Below are positions 10,100-21,599 of a DNA stretch of 64,000 nucleotides, piece by piece. The notes under the pieces are model-generated. The model was not told where the DNA came from. It worked only from the letters and a program-made list of their open reading frames with translations, and ran no database searches. Source of the stretch: Phytophthora colocasiae (taxonomy: Eukaryota; Oomycota; Peronosporomycetes; Peronosporales; Peronosporaceae); NCBI GenBank assembly GCA_018806915.1, contig JAGKQI010000035.1, positions 62,001 to 126,000 of the forward strand, written 5' to 3'. The position numbers and the translations under genes are program-made. The stretch's first letter is position 1, and every line of letters begins with the position of its first letter.

Positions 10100-13000
10100 T
10101 TCGAAGCTCATAAAGTCTCGATTTTCGTCTCACATTACCACTGGACGAGAACAACTTGTTTAGCAAATAGAAATCGTGAAATTTCCTCCAGTACGTCCAG
10201 GTACTGTTTGGACAGCACCATTCCTCAGTGTTCTCCCGATGTACCACACTACACAAGGAGACAGAATGTGTATGGCAGTAATTGGTCACCTCCGTTTGAC
10301 GTCGATTCTCCCACCGACAAACAGCACAGCGCCGGCGCTTCCGATTCTTATCCGCGAAAACTTGTCTTGACGAAACCGGGGTGCATTGGACAACGACAGG
10401 ATGTCGAGCGTGTGGACTAGCCACACTAGATGGAGTAAGACTTCCACTGCTGCGCTTGTCCAGGCCTTCGGTAGAACATACGATCCCCTCAGGCGCCGCT
10501 TTGGTGCAAGCATCCACCGGCCGCTAATAAGCTCCCCAAATCTAATTCCGTCATAAAATCTCTATGTGGATCACGAGCGGGCGATTCTGAAGCTTACAAG
10601 CTTCGATCAGCGTGAGATAAGCATTAGCCCGCGCAATATCGATGAGCGCAAGAGCTATCTTTTTGTGCCAACGCTTGTAGCTGTGTCCCATCGGCAATCG
10701 AAAAGCGACTTCTCCATTTGATCCTTAATCGATCTACACCCTTGCATGTTCTGGTTGTATTCTTTCACACAGGTCAGGGCCGGAAGCTCCTGTGCATTTG
10801 CCCCAAACAGTTCTCTTCACCGTAGATACGGTAGATGTGTCTGCATTCGACACCATGTTCACAATGCTGCACCATCACACCAAGAGGCAGCGGTCTCAGT
10901 GCTGTGTTCGATAGAGACAGCCTGCAACATATCGATCACGGAAGAACACTTGTCGTCTTTGTTCCAGCCTGGTGTGACCTGGGAAGTGCTTGCATGTTTG
11001 TTACGTATGGTTCCACGCCCATATAACCCCTTCAAATGCAGCGCCTGAAGCACCTGAACCGACGCGTAGTAATTCGTCCATGTTGACAACCCGGTTTGTA
11101 TTGAACAGAGGCTGAAACACCTCAAGAACATGCTGGCGAATTTTAGATGCCGCTTCTAGCTCGTCACTAATATTCCTACACCTCCACTCCGTCCCAACGA
11201 CATCTTTGCAGTCGATCTTCCAGAAGACTAAGACGGATTGCAGTGTAGTATGTAATTCAGAGAGATTCACGTGGTAGAGCAGCACACCATATACAGTCTG
11301 AAATGGTACTTGCCAGTAGGTTTAGTTGGGTTGAACACGATCATGTGGCGTCCCCTGTCGCGAGCGACACGCCACACTAGCCTCGTCCAGCGCCACATTT
11401 CCACCACCACGTAATTGTCGCCAGTAGTTTTTAGCAGATTCAACAGAGGGCGGATACGTGCCAGCTGCATCATTTCCTAGTGTTGTAGGCGAAGTGTTGA
11501 AGCTAAGACATCTTCTCAGCAGCTTGAATCGATCTCAAAGTCATTATTCGATCAAAACGACGTCATCCTTCCGCCAAATATAACGTCTTCTGGCTTGCGT
11601 CCCCCAGTAATTGGCATACTCGCCCTTATCGTTCAAAGCCATGAAGAACAGAATGCCAAGAAATTTCATCAACACCTCCAGGGTAAACGGATTCGTGGTC
11701 CTGATCCCGTATGTCACAGCGTACACATTTGTTTCATGCAGTACTCGCCTCCAGCAGAAATACAATGGTATGTACGCAAAGAAATCTTGAAGCTTTGCCG
11801 AATGCTCGAAATGTTTGTGCTCCGCTCGAATGATAGGTTTTCGTGGATCCATCGCTTTATGCCGGTACAAATCAGTCGTGGCCTCTGTTGATGCTTTCCG
11901 GATTGAACCGCATACTTCGGAACAGCCTCCGCTTCTGCGAGACTGGTTGGTAGCAGCTCCATCGTGGTCGTAAGCTTCGTAAATCGTCTGCTTCTTGGAG
12001 ATCCAATGCATCATCAAGCTCAATGTCCGGTTTCGGACTCATCCACATTCAAGAAGCTCACGCCATGCTGCAGTTCGATCGAAGCCATTGACAACCCTTT
12101 GTAATTTTAATACCCACTTGAATCGTATCCACCGAGATTCTCAACCTGCAATTCCCGAATTGACTTTTCTATCCATTGCACTTAAAGTTTCTACCTGGCC
12201 TTCTTTGCCCCTTTCTACAAACTCTGCCAACCAGATAAGTTGTACCGACCACGCTGTAAGCCTTCTTCGTCATCCAAGCTTCCTTCGCAGGTAAAAACGG
12301 CACATATTTTCCCCGACATACATTTCATGGCGAAGCAGCACGGGAGGGGTTGCCGGTCTCGGCGACTCGGTAGTACTTCGTCTTTTTTCCAGGACTACGT
12401 TCTCCCCGCACCGCGACCACGCGCTTGAGCGCGCCACCTCGGCCACGTGTCCATGCCCGCCATGGCCACGAGAGGCAATACATGCCCTCGCTCTCCGTCC
12501 CAGCTTTCACCGCCTGGGACGGTAGCAACAGCACGCCGTCAGTCACACACAGCTAAGCATTCCATCGCACCTTGCACACGAACCTGACACCCGGCACGTC
12601 CTCCCCGTCCGAGTTGCTGTAAGTGACGTCGTCGCCACGGCGAACGGCTGCTGCTGTTGCAGCCAGCGCAGCGCCGGCGTGACGTCCCTCCCCCGACCCG
12701 CGACTACGCGCTTGAGCGCCACCTCGGCCACGTCCATGCCCATGGCCACGAGAGGCAACACGCCCTCGCTCTTACGTCAGCTTCACCGCCTGCGGACGGT
12801 AGCAACAGCACGCCGTCAGTCACACACAGCTACATTCCATCGCACCTCGTACATGAACCTGACTCTAACTTCCCATCCATGTTGGATGGTACCATCGTCT
12901 GTACGAACCGAACGACAGCGTCGGTACCTACAATGAAGTCATCGCCTTCGCGCCTGGGCATGAAGTGAACCGCCTGGTTGGAGATATCGGTAGCGATTGT

Positions 13001-13202
13001 CCAAGCTCCCCTGGCGGTCGTTTGGCCGTCCATCCTGCTTTTCGCAACTTTTCCCACGCCGAATTGAACTGATCCGCAGTATCACCGCGTTCCTGTGCTT
13101 TCTGCTGCACTCCCCGAGGTACGCGTCGACCGCCTGCGCTTCCTGCCATCCTTCTTCGTCCGTATCACACCCCCGCTTGATTCCCTGTCTTCGCGTGCTC
13201 AT
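10100..13202 (-). pseudogene. piggyBac 1 transposase, fragmented
   Basis: DDE transposase of the piggyBac family read in pieces across frames. N-terminus at 13202 with a basic/acidic leader, then FNSAWEKLRKAGWTAKRP and FIVGTDAVVRFVQTM. This Trp/Gly-Trp domain is also present in piggyBac element 2. FTLEVLMKFLGILFFMALND at 11.6-11.7 kb, then a first-Asp region LDEASVAC...RHMIVFNPTKPTGKYHFRL (11.3-11.4 kb), then NMDxNYYASVQVLQALHLKG with the second Asp (11.0-11.1 kb). The C-terminal Cys-rich domain RRRCAVCRWENRRQTEV ... HTHSVSLC lies at 10.2-10.4 kb. Frame changes near 11.08, 11.3, 11.4, 11.5 and 12.3 kb, plus an internal duplication at 12.4-12.9 kb, make it inactive as given. Confidence 0.8.
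12405..12862. repeat. Direct duplication (about 150 bp, about 295 bp apart)
   Basis: About 12405-12570 and 12702-12862 share long stretches (GCGCTTGAGCGC, CCACGAGAGGCAA, AACAGCACGCCGTCAGTCAC) with several small indels. It lies inside the N-terminal third of the piggyBac 1 transposase and is absent from the equivalent part of piggyBac 2. Confidence 0.65.
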
Positions 13203-13818
13203 GGGGCGCTAAGAGATTCGGTGTGTGTGGCCGAGAACGGAAGGGTCACACACAACGGAAAAAATCATACAGGTATTCATTGTATACATAATATATTAAC
13301 TTGATAATTGATGTGTAGCATAAGACTTAGGTTATTTGATCTCACGGTAGAATCTTAGTGAAAGCGACTGGACCGAAAGCACGCCAAGTATACTTCGAAC
13401 AAAAGCAGATGCACACCTCTTGGAGCATCGCTCTTTGAGAGCAGCAATGTAGGTCGTTCAATCAAATCACAATGCGCGACCGCACAGGTTCTGCATGGCC
13501 ATAAAGGCTGCGCTTCCCGCGAAGTAATTTTATATTTATCCTGCGTAAAATACGCGCCATACTTTTTAGCCAATAACACGCTAGTTTGTATAGTCGCACT
13601 GGAAATGACCAATACCATTGCTGCATGAAGAGTGTACCGAAGGCCACTGGAAGAACGAATTTTGTGCCCTTTAGGATACAAGGCAAGCTTCTATCACGAA
13701 TCTGAAAAAGATTGTTCACTGGAACAATAGTACCGTATTTTCCTCAAAGGGCGAAAATTGTGCCCATTTTGAACACCGTTTAACAACACGTTCTATACTA
13801 TACAAAATGTAGGTGGCT

Positions 13819-13832
13819 CGCGAAAGGGTTAA
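13819..13832 (-). repeat. piggyBac 1 right TIR with TTAA
   Basis: CGCGAAAGGG followed by TTAA, the inverse of the left terminus. Confidence 0.9.
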
Positions 13833-15476
13833 TCATGATTTGAGTGGCGATACTGACCAACAAGTGGGAAATACTGACCAAAAGAGCCGATGATAGTATA
13901 GATTCCGGTGGGAGGTCGCGAAGAGCAGAAATGCCTGTGAGGGATTCGGCAGTGTTGACGGATGAAAGCAGAGTCCGTAGATGAGACTGATGTAAGTGAT
14001 TCTCCGCATGGTACTCAGCCCTGGCCGCGCTCCCAAAGACAACGAGGATTGCGTCGTTCGCAACGGAAAAAAGGCAAAGCAAATGTACGTCTACAATACT
14101 ACATTTTTGCTGCTGTGGAACATATGGAGTCACTTACAGGGAATCCTACTGTTGGAGAAGCATTAAATTCTCGAGATCGTGATGGCTGGTTGCGAGCAAT
14201 GCAGAAGGAGATGGAAGCACATTAAGAAATCAACGGCACATGGAGATTGGTCGATAGACCAGGAAAACACCTCACCAACATACTGAAGTCTATCTGCGTG
14301 CTACATGGCCAAAGCACAATGAAAAAGGGAAAGTTGAGCTGACTCAAGGCTCGGCTAGCTGTAAAAGGCTGTGGACAGAAGTATGGAGTTGATTATCTGG
14401 AGACATACTCTCCGGTGGTACGAATTGAAACAGTGCAGTTCGCTTTTATCCCTGTCATTTCTATTGAGTCTCGAGTGCTACCACGTTGAGGCTTTGTCAC
14501 GGCATTTTTGAATGGAGTGCTTAATGGAGCTCAGGTTTTATGGAGCAGCCAGAATACTTCAAAGGATGGCACGGATCGTGTGTGCGAGCTACTATAAAGG
14601 ACTCTATGGACTCAAGCAAGCATCAGGGCTCTGGTACCAAACACTACATGACTATTTATTGGAGATTGGCTTTACACAGTGTGATTTCTGATGTGGGTTT
14701 GTACCAGAGACGGAAGAATGAAAATGTGGTATAACTCAACGGTGTACGTGGATGACTTGCTCATTTTTTGGAGCACAAGGTGAACATTGAGCGACCGACG
14801 GAGTTGGCTGCAAAAGTTTGCTCTGGAAGAATCTTGGAAGAAAGTGAAGCACATTCTTTCCATGGAGGTGAAGTGTTACATTCCAGGGAAACTATTTAGC
14901 CTTTCACAGACAGTTTACATTGGATCGGTTGCTGGAGCGTTCTTTGGAATGCGCGAAGCTCACTCAGTTTGATCGCTCATATGATTCAGAATGAAGAATT
15001 ACCTCGATTGAAAAAGAGATAGGAGAGTGAAATTAATGATCCGAGTATACCTTTTCGAAAATGGTGGGAGCGTTTACGCAGTAGTATTTGGTGGGTTGTA
15101 CAAGACCTGACTTAGCAAAATGCAGTGCGAAGCCTCGCAAGGTATGCCGAAGCTCCTATACTAAGGGGAATTTTGAGTGCGCAAAGAAGGTTGTTGCGGT
15201 ATTTACGTGGTCACGGAGCCTGGAAATTACAAAGATGAAGTCAACTCTGCCAAGAAGAGTCGACAAATTGCTGAGTTCGTGAAGAAGAAAAAGCTACAAG
15301 TGAAATACGTATCGAATGACAGAGAACGTAGCTGATATTTTCACGCAAAGCGATTTGGGACCATACAGTGGTTCCAGATTCCCCGTCAGAAGCGCTGCAC
15401 GTTGAAGACGTGGCGGCAGCAATTCTGGTCCAGCATCAAGCGAGGTGGGAGTAAAGCGGAAAACCCTGATCCCGGA
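13833..15476 (+). pseudogene. Copia 1 reverse transcriptase and RNase H, decayed
   Basis: Continues the Copia polyprotein after the piggyBac insertion. The linker RRSQRKKGKANV and DRDGWLRAMQKEMEAH at 14040-14225 precede the reverse transcriptase. GTWRLVDRPGKH, a VDYLETYSPVVRIETVQ-like stretch (about 14390-14440) and the catalytic YVDD at 14745-14756 are visible in changing frames. CTRPDLA (15100) and TENVADIFTQ (about 15320) mark the RNase H end. Many stops and shifts occur. The polypurine stretch GAGGTGGGAG before 15460 is the likely PPT. Confidence 0.75.
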
Positions 15477-15817
15477 GGTGGCTACATTCCGAGATGGCTA
15501 CACTACGAGTGTGTAAAGATGTCGCTTCGAGCTGGAGCCTCAGAAGGATGCGGAGACAAGACGATCTGCGCACTGTTGGAGTGAGATGCGTAAGACCAAA
15601 GGGGGTTTACTGTTGAAGGTGCTGGTTAGGGCATGTCCAACGGGGTTTTCCCTCCTCGTGTACGACACGTAATATGCGATAGCTTATTTGACTAATGCCA
15701 TTGTAAGTTTTGCTTTACTTGAGGAATTGCTTCTCGCTGCTTACTATACGTTGCAACAGCACCTACGCGTCCTGTGCGATTGCAGTGGCAAGCAACTACC
15801 AGTAAGCTTCGCCGCTA
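15477..15817 (+). repeat. Copia 1, 3' LTR
   Basis: Pairs with 4972-5310. The right edge is CCGCTA or CCGCTACA. No clear 5-bp target duplication could be confirmed. Confidence 0.85.
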
Positions 15818-16486
15818 CAAACATGTAAGGGAGACGTTGCTCTAAAGCCACATAGAACTAGCCTATGAGAGCTTCACGTCTTCGCTGTAGAGTTGGTTCT
15901 CGTGCGACGTGAGCCTGAAAAGCGCAGCTGATGTGTATGCGTGGCATTTGTTCTAAAATGAGCTCCTAGAAGTTTGATAGTAGTTCGATATTAGCTTGAT
16001 CCCAGAACCAAAGGGGCTTGCAGAACTAGTAGAATCAGGAATGGTCTGAGCTTACTTTACTATAGTAGCTACTAATTTCTACTATGTCGCCAATTCCTGC
16101 CAACCCCTGCCCGTGAGATCCATCAAGAGATAACGTGGCAGCCGTTGCCTAATAATCCTGGCCGACACGATGGTAGCGCCTCGCAACTTCATCACAAGCT
16201 GTAGCAAATGGTTTCTCTATGTCCGTACCGAGCTTCGTCCGCACAAGTGGTCTGGAGCGCTACGGTTTTGCCCGTATTTGCGGCAATTGTCAAGATCGAT
16301 ATCACAGTATAAAGGCGCGAGATGTGTCGATACAAAGATAGAGAGGATCTGGCCTTCGGCACAGAGTAAACAATTAATTGTAGGGAAACATTTTTTGAAG
16401 AATTAATTTAATTGAAGCACAAAATTTTTTGAAGAATAAATTTGTAAACAAAATTATATTGGTGTAAACTGTCCCCAAGCGTTGCC
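15818..16486. other. Intergenic, no gene recognised
   Basis: Holds a 78-codon frame (16170-16406) without motifs and an AT-rich tract with a repeated TTTTTTGAAGAAT motif at about 16390-16440. Confidence 0.4.
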
Positions 16487-16506
16487 TTAACACCTTTGTT
16501 CCGAAC
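16487..16506 (+). repeat. piggyBac 2 left TIR with TTAA
   Basis: TTAA then CACCTTTGTTCCGAAC. Confidence 0.92.
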
Positions 16507-19500
16507 GTCGTATAATACGACATATCTGTTTTGCTATGTCGTCTTATACGACATACAGCGATTTATATTAGAAAATGGCTCAGAAACCATTTTCCAATAC
16601 TTTAATCAAGTGTTTTGCAGGCACCTGAACTATATAAGCTGTGAGAGGTCTCTGCGACAAACTACACAAAACCGGGTCAGGGGGAGGGTTGAGGAGGGAA
16701 TGGTCTCGGACACCACTCATTCGACAATTTGCAGCCTGACGAGAATGCGTTCCAGTCGCCGCTTGAAATCAGCCACCTCCGCCGCCCCCGCCGCGGCATC
16801 TCATGATGTGGACTTTGGACACCTTTGGAGACAGCCTCCCGGCGGCGGGTGGACATCAAAAAGCCCACTGGAATCCAGACAGAGTGGACCGTATACAAGT
16901 CCAGAAAACGACGTGATGGCTTGGTGAGCGCGCAGTCGTTGAGTTTGCCTTCCAATCTGGCCTGCTGATTGAAGACGAAGCCGATTCAGATGGGTGAAGC
17001 CGACAGCACTGGGTGAGCAAGTTGTACAAGGCGACTGGGCATGTTGGTGAGGAAGTAGGTAGTGATGAATTGGAGGTGATGGTGGCAATGAGGATGCCAC
17101 CATCGGACCTTCGCATTTCGACACCAGTGTGCTGTTGTCGCAAAACACTGTGGAGCAGTTGTTCGGTCTGGACTCCAGGATGCATCGGAGCCTGACCTCT
17201 CTCAGGAACGCTGTAGCCAGGGCCTTTGACCTTTCGCAGAGAGACCTTCGTGAAGATGAGGAGCATCGAGACGCAGCAGCAAGTCTGCAATTGCTGTCGG
17301 AGGCATCGGGGCTGGAGAGTGAGGGGAGGACGAACGTGCTGTCACTCCCTCCGCTACTCCCCACCGCAGAACCAGAAATCAGCCGATCCCCAACACTGAT
17401 GTAAAACTCTGCTGCAGAAAGAAGAAAATAGTAGTGAGTACGAGGACCTCAGCTCCTGACGACGAGGCAGCGAAGGTGACGGCATTTTGATAATGACGGT
17501 GATGCTGGAGGCGATAATGTACGACTGGAGACGGGGACGGAAGCTATCTGACAGTGACGCGGAGGAAATGGATCAGGTTTTCTCCTCGCGTCACTGCACA
17601 TTGGAGACACTTCTTTTGAGCAAGGAAGCACTCGTGGAGCGGGAGAATACTCTGCGGACGATGGAATGGAGCCCCCCCGTCTCCGCGGAGTTCGAGACTG
17701 ATGCGCCTTCGTACCCTGGAGCTAGGTGCACAGGAGGCGAAACCTGTAGCTGAGCTTCTCGATGTGTGGCGATCGCCACTCCTGACGTTACTGTATTTCA
17801 TCCCAAAAACGCTGTGGGTCCTCGATCGCTAACGAGACTCAACCGCTACTGCCTCTTCAGCAGGTGGACAAACGAGCAGAAAAGATGGCTGCACGGCAGA
17901 GAGGACGTCATCGTGAGACTGTAGCCGCAAATCGCGAAGGCGTACCGGTTTGAGGAGCAACGCAAGCCCGCACGGAGCTCACGAAGTTATCCTTCATGGC
18001 GTAGTTGGGCTTCTGGTGGCTCCGGATGTGATGTGCCCTCAGAGGAGGCGCTTTGGCTGCGCATTGGACGCTTTGGTTACCAGGACGGTGCTATTCCGGC
18101 CGGATTGTTCGGCTGGTACATGACGCGCGTGACCGCTGCCAAAACATCCTGCGTGACCCCTCCACTTTGTAGACAATACCGTAGATCATGGACGCGATAA
18201 GCTGTGGAAGCTGCGTCCAGTCACGCTGATAAAGATCTCAAGAGCGCTTTTGTCCGGGCTGGACTCTTTCCGGGCCGTCTTCTCCTTCGATGAGCGTCCT
18301 GCCTGCGACATCCGAGGCGCAACCCCGCATATTCATGGCGTCGGACAAGCCGCACCGGTACGGCTCTAAACTACTTTATGCTGTGTGACGCGAAGACCGC
18401 TTACTGTCACAGGTATTTTTGTCACTTTTTCTATGTCGTAACTGACGGTATTCAGCAGATACTAACATATCTTTATGTCGTAACTGTTTCTTAGATTTGA
18501 GATTTACGTAGGCAAGCGAAACAGCATTGATGGATCTCATAACAGGAATTGACTTCAAGACAGGAGCCGCAGCTGTGCTTCGCAATGCCTTAAAGGCTGC
18601 ATTTACCCCTGAGTCGCGTCACCACTGGCACGCTGTTGTCGTCGACAGATTCTACTCGTCCATTCTTCTGGCGGTGGAGCTACTCAAGATGAACGTTTAC
18701 GTGGTTGGGACCATCCAGACGAACCGCTTGCGATTCAAACAAGGCCATCCAGTCTGGAAGAGCAAGACGCGGCCAGCTAGTTACATTCCCGTGGCACATT
18801 CCTCTTTTCGCGCTCTGTCGCTGTGCCCTGCATGACCCCTCCTGTCTCTGGTGGGACAGGAAGCCCGTTTACTATCTCTGCACGGGCTCCCGTCGCATGA
18901 CACCGTCCACGATCGAAAGGAGAGAAGGTCAAGCGTGTGGGCGCTCTGCAAATGAGGGTGTCCGCAGTCCGTCAACGACTATCAGAACTGGATGGGCGGA
19001 GTGGATCGCCAATGACCAGTCTCCGCCTCCAGACTTATTCGCTATGCAAATGTCAACCCGCTTTCAGAAGTATTACAAAGGAGCTATTTTTTGGGGTTTC
19101 TCGATCTCGCGCTAGTGAACGCGTTCCTGACGCACAAGGCAGCGTGGGCTAAGATCAAGCGGCACAGGTCGCCATGCCGAGTGTCCGAGTGGTTCACAGT
19201 CCTCCAGAATCAGCTCCTGCAGGTCAAGGCTGAGGACTTTGCAGGTGTTCCAGCTAACACCCGCCTTCGTCCAGAAGCCAGAAGAGAGTTGGCGCACACC
19301 CGTCCCGCCTGGCACACGCACACTTCAACAGTCAGAAGATTGGGTAACTTTGTTAGCGGCGTTCCAGTAAGAGGCGCCAACGGTCATGTAAAGGTCTGTG
19401 CGCTTCTGCGGGACAGAGAAGAAGAAGTCGTATGCAACTACGTACTATTGTGAGAGGTGTTCGGTGGACGACGCGAAGTGCTGGCTGTGCAATAAGTTCG

Positions 19501-20100
19501 CGGCGGGAGTACAAGGGCGTTGCCAAGACGTGCTATGACATCTGGCACGTGATGACTTCGGGGCCGGGCCAGGATATCCTGACCAACTTAGGGAAGCGCG
19601 TCGTGTTTAGGTGGCCAGGCCATGAACGCTGGAAAGCGGAAGAAAAACCCGGCGCGAGCTCGAAAGCTTCGGCGCGAGGGCAGGAGCGAGGGTGAGGAAA
19701 GCGATGATGGCGACAATGAAGAAAGTGGTGGGGAGGCATCGTCTGGTAGGCTGCGTGTCATGTGATGGAGTGGTAAGTTTTCGTGCAATTGAGATACCAC
19801 AAGATTGTTAGAGCCAACGTACCTGCTTTTGCCTTCGTTTTCTGGAATGAGTTGCGTAGAAGTGCATGTACCCCTGATCAGCTGTTGACTACTAATAGGA
19901 GTTAGTTACGACATTGAGCCACCATTACTCTACCACAATGCGGTATGAGTTACGACATTGACCGGAAAACCTGTTGATAATTTATTCATCTTCCGTAAGT
20001 CAAAACAGATGGCTCAGTACAAATATCTAGTGACTTGTTATGGCGTATCTTACGACATGCGCTTAGCCGCCTGAGGCGAGTACCGTTCGGAACGAAGGTG
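16491..20100. mobile_element. piggyBac element 2
   Basis: A 3.61-kb element with TIRs CACCTTTGTTCCGAAC at the left and GTTCGGAACGAAGGTG at the right (one mismatch over 16 bp), flanked by TTAA at 16487-16490 and 20101-20104. Subterminal copies of a GTCGTA/TACGAC motif occur at both ends (16507-16555, 19880-20060), a likely transposase-binding array. The element encodes one plus-strand transposase. Confidence 0.92.
16700..19695 (+). pseudogene. piggyBac 2 transposase, frameshifted
   Basis: From ATG 16700, DVDFGHLWRQ ... GGGWTSKSPLESRQSGPYTS and, one frame on, GERAVVEFAFQSGLLIEDEA form the same N-terminal Trp domain as in element 1. After an acidic linker come ELLDVWRSPLLTLLYFIPK (17.75-17.8 kb), NTVDHGRDKLWKLRPV (18.2 kb), RYGSKLLYAV-like plus KTAYCH (18.36-18.41 kb), VVVDRFYSSILLAVELLKMN and VYVVGTIQTNR (18.63-18.74 kb, second Asp). 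Then follow LGFLDLALVNAFLTHKAAW and ERCSVDDAKCWLCNK, the Cys-rich C-terminus. Several one-base shifts interrupt it. It belongs to a different subfamily from element 1 by TIR and sequence. Confidence 0.8.
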
Positions 20101-20104
20101 TTAA
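20085..20104 (-). repeat. piggyBac 2 right TIR with TTAA
   Basis: GTTCGGAACGAAGGTG then TTAA, inverse of the left end with a single mismatch. Confidence 0.92.
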
Positions 20105-20351
20105 CCAGCACCATGGCAATGCTAGCCGACATGAACGTGCGTGCATTATATCTGCCGAGCACTAGCAAACGATTGGCTGCACACCTTCCGGATTGCGCGT
20201 ACCAGAATTCGCTATTTAGTAAACGACGATGACGTCAATCAACAGTGTTGACGCAAAGCTTGTTCTCAACTGATCGGAACGAGCACTGGTCATTCTTGAA
20301 AACACCTCCAACCGCACACCCCAGTACCCAACAACCTCTTTCACCAGCAAG
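20105..20351. other. Upstream region of SDR-A1
   Basis: Unique sequence 5' of the first SDR-A copy, not present before SDR-A2 to SDR-A4. No promoter motif was confirmed. Confidence 0.4.
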
Positions 20352-20818
20352 ATGAGCGCCAAGATCCAAGTCCTCTAATTACCGGTAGCAACCGCGGCAT
20401 CGGACTCCTCCTTCACCAAGCACTACGTGAACAGTGGCTGGAAGGTCATCGCTGCCGCTCGTGATCCACAGAGCGCTACCGACGTACGTCAATGATATTT
20501 TTATCGACTCAAATCTCCCACCCTCTCACACTCTCTTTTTTTGTAAACAGCCTCACAGGCACTCAAAGTGGAGAAGATCGTTCAGATCGACACGAAGTGA
20601 CAGAGTGGCGTCCATTACCGCTGCAGCCCAACAGCTCAAGAGGCTGGTCAAACCCATTGACCTACTGATCAACAAACGCCGGTATCGGCGGTGGGGCGGC
20701 CAACATTTAACCAGACCCACCAAAGGCAGGAAATGAGTTTGAAGCAAAGTTCGAGATCAACACCGTGGGGCCGTTCCTCGTGACGCGTGCCTTCCTACCG
20801 AACTTGAAGCTGGCGGTG
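20352..20818 (+). pseudogene. SDR-A copy 1, 5' part (short-chain dehydrogenase/reductase), split by Gypsy
   Basis: Classical NAD(P)-dependent short-chain dehydrogenase. ATG 20352 gives MSAKIQVL, then after an indel ITGSNRGIGLLLTKHYVN (the Rossmann TGxxxGIG cofactor site) and WKVIAAARDPQSAT. A probable 67-bp intron (20484-20550, GTACGT...AAACAG) follows. Exon 2 carries AL-KVEKIVQID, the NNAGIGGG motif near 20670, and VNTVGPFLVTRAFLPNLKLAV ending at the insertion. This is the only SDR-A copy retaining its start and cofactor motif. Stops from indels and the Gypsy insertion at 20819 make it non-functional as given. Confidence 0.75.
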
Positions 20819-21248
20819 TGTAACGGGGATGTTACACGAATGTTTCTCGTTGGTGTGTGACACACGTGGATACATTTATGTGGGTACATAATAGTGTGTG
20901 ACACTCATGATACATTTATGTGGGTACATAATGGTGTGGCACACGAGTAGATACGTAGATGGCCTCAGAGCCTCTACGTTGCCAGTATTTTGATTAGGAT
21001 TTAGTATGTTAGATACTAAATCCGTTACATTAAGGATTAGGGCAATAAAGTCAATAAAAAATCAGTTTGCATTTTACATAGTTAGTGTTAGTCCTTTTGT
21101 TATAGGGACACTGAGCTCTGTGAGTCAGCCGTATTTAGTGGACTACTTGGTTCTTGTATAGAACCGAAGGCTAGTGCCTTGCAAGCAGGACTCTACGAGT
21201 CAACTAAACTTCCTCTGTGCCCGTGCACACCTACAGCAACCCGCTGCA
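20819..21248 (+). repeat. Gypsy 5' LTR
   Basis: Begins TGTAACGGGGATGTTACA, an inverted-repeat-like terminus, and contains repeated ACATTTATG...GGTACATAAT blocks. Ends CCGCTGCA. Confidence 0.92.
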
Positions 21249-21599
21249 TCTGTAGCACTTGCCCATGGTCAATCCAACTCACTGGTTGAAGACTGTTTCT
21301 CTGTGAGAATGGGAGCCAGAAGCATACGCTCACTTGACTCCGAGTCAAGCGGGACACGCTTAACAAGCTTACGTCCCTTGCTGGGCCCGGAAGGTAATGG
21401 CGCACCTTGCCGTCCCCGAAGGGCCGGAGAGGCCGTCAACGCGCGCCTCGAGGCATTTGCCTCGTAACGAAAACGCTCTCGTCAGAGCACATTCAGCGGA
21501 ATGTAACAGGGGTTAGGCGCCCTGCTCCGAGAGCTAAGCCCGTCACGCTGCTCAGCGTGAAGACCTTCCTTCGGGAATGAGGGGAGAGAACACTCCCTT

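Larger units (their letters stand above)
8059..13828. mobile_element. piggyBac element 1 with methyltransferase cargo
   Basis: A 5.77-kb DNA transposon with terminal CCCTTTCGCG at 8059 and CGCGAAAGGG ending at 13828. It is flanked by TTAA on both sides (8055-8058, 13829-13832), the diagnostic piggyBac target duplication. GGTAAAAGGGC is repeated near the left end (about 8067 and 8129). It carries a fragmented transposase gene on minus (about 10.1-13.2 kb), a Myb/DOT1-like gene on plus (8.46-9.3 kb), and between them a further minus-strand region that may hold a SET-like piece. The stretches 8060-8455 and 13203-13828 are terminal regions without recognisable genes. Confidence 0.9.
4972..15817 (+). 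mobile_element. Ty1/Copia LTR retrotransposon, interrupted by a piggyBac element
   Basis: Two similar LTRs of about 340 bp (4972-5310 and 15477-15817) flank gag, protease, integrase and then reverse transcriptase/RNase H, the Copia gene order. A piggyBac element (8059-13828) separates integrase from reverse transcriptase, so the original element was about 5.1 kb. When one TTAA is counted, the integrase frame reads on for about 20 codons past the junction, showing the insertion split a continuous polyprotein. The LTRs differ by substitutions and indels and the polyprotein is broken in many places, so this copy cannot be autonomous. LTR edges are uncertain by about 10 bp because the AGCGGAAA before each LTR also matches. 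Confidence 0.9.
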
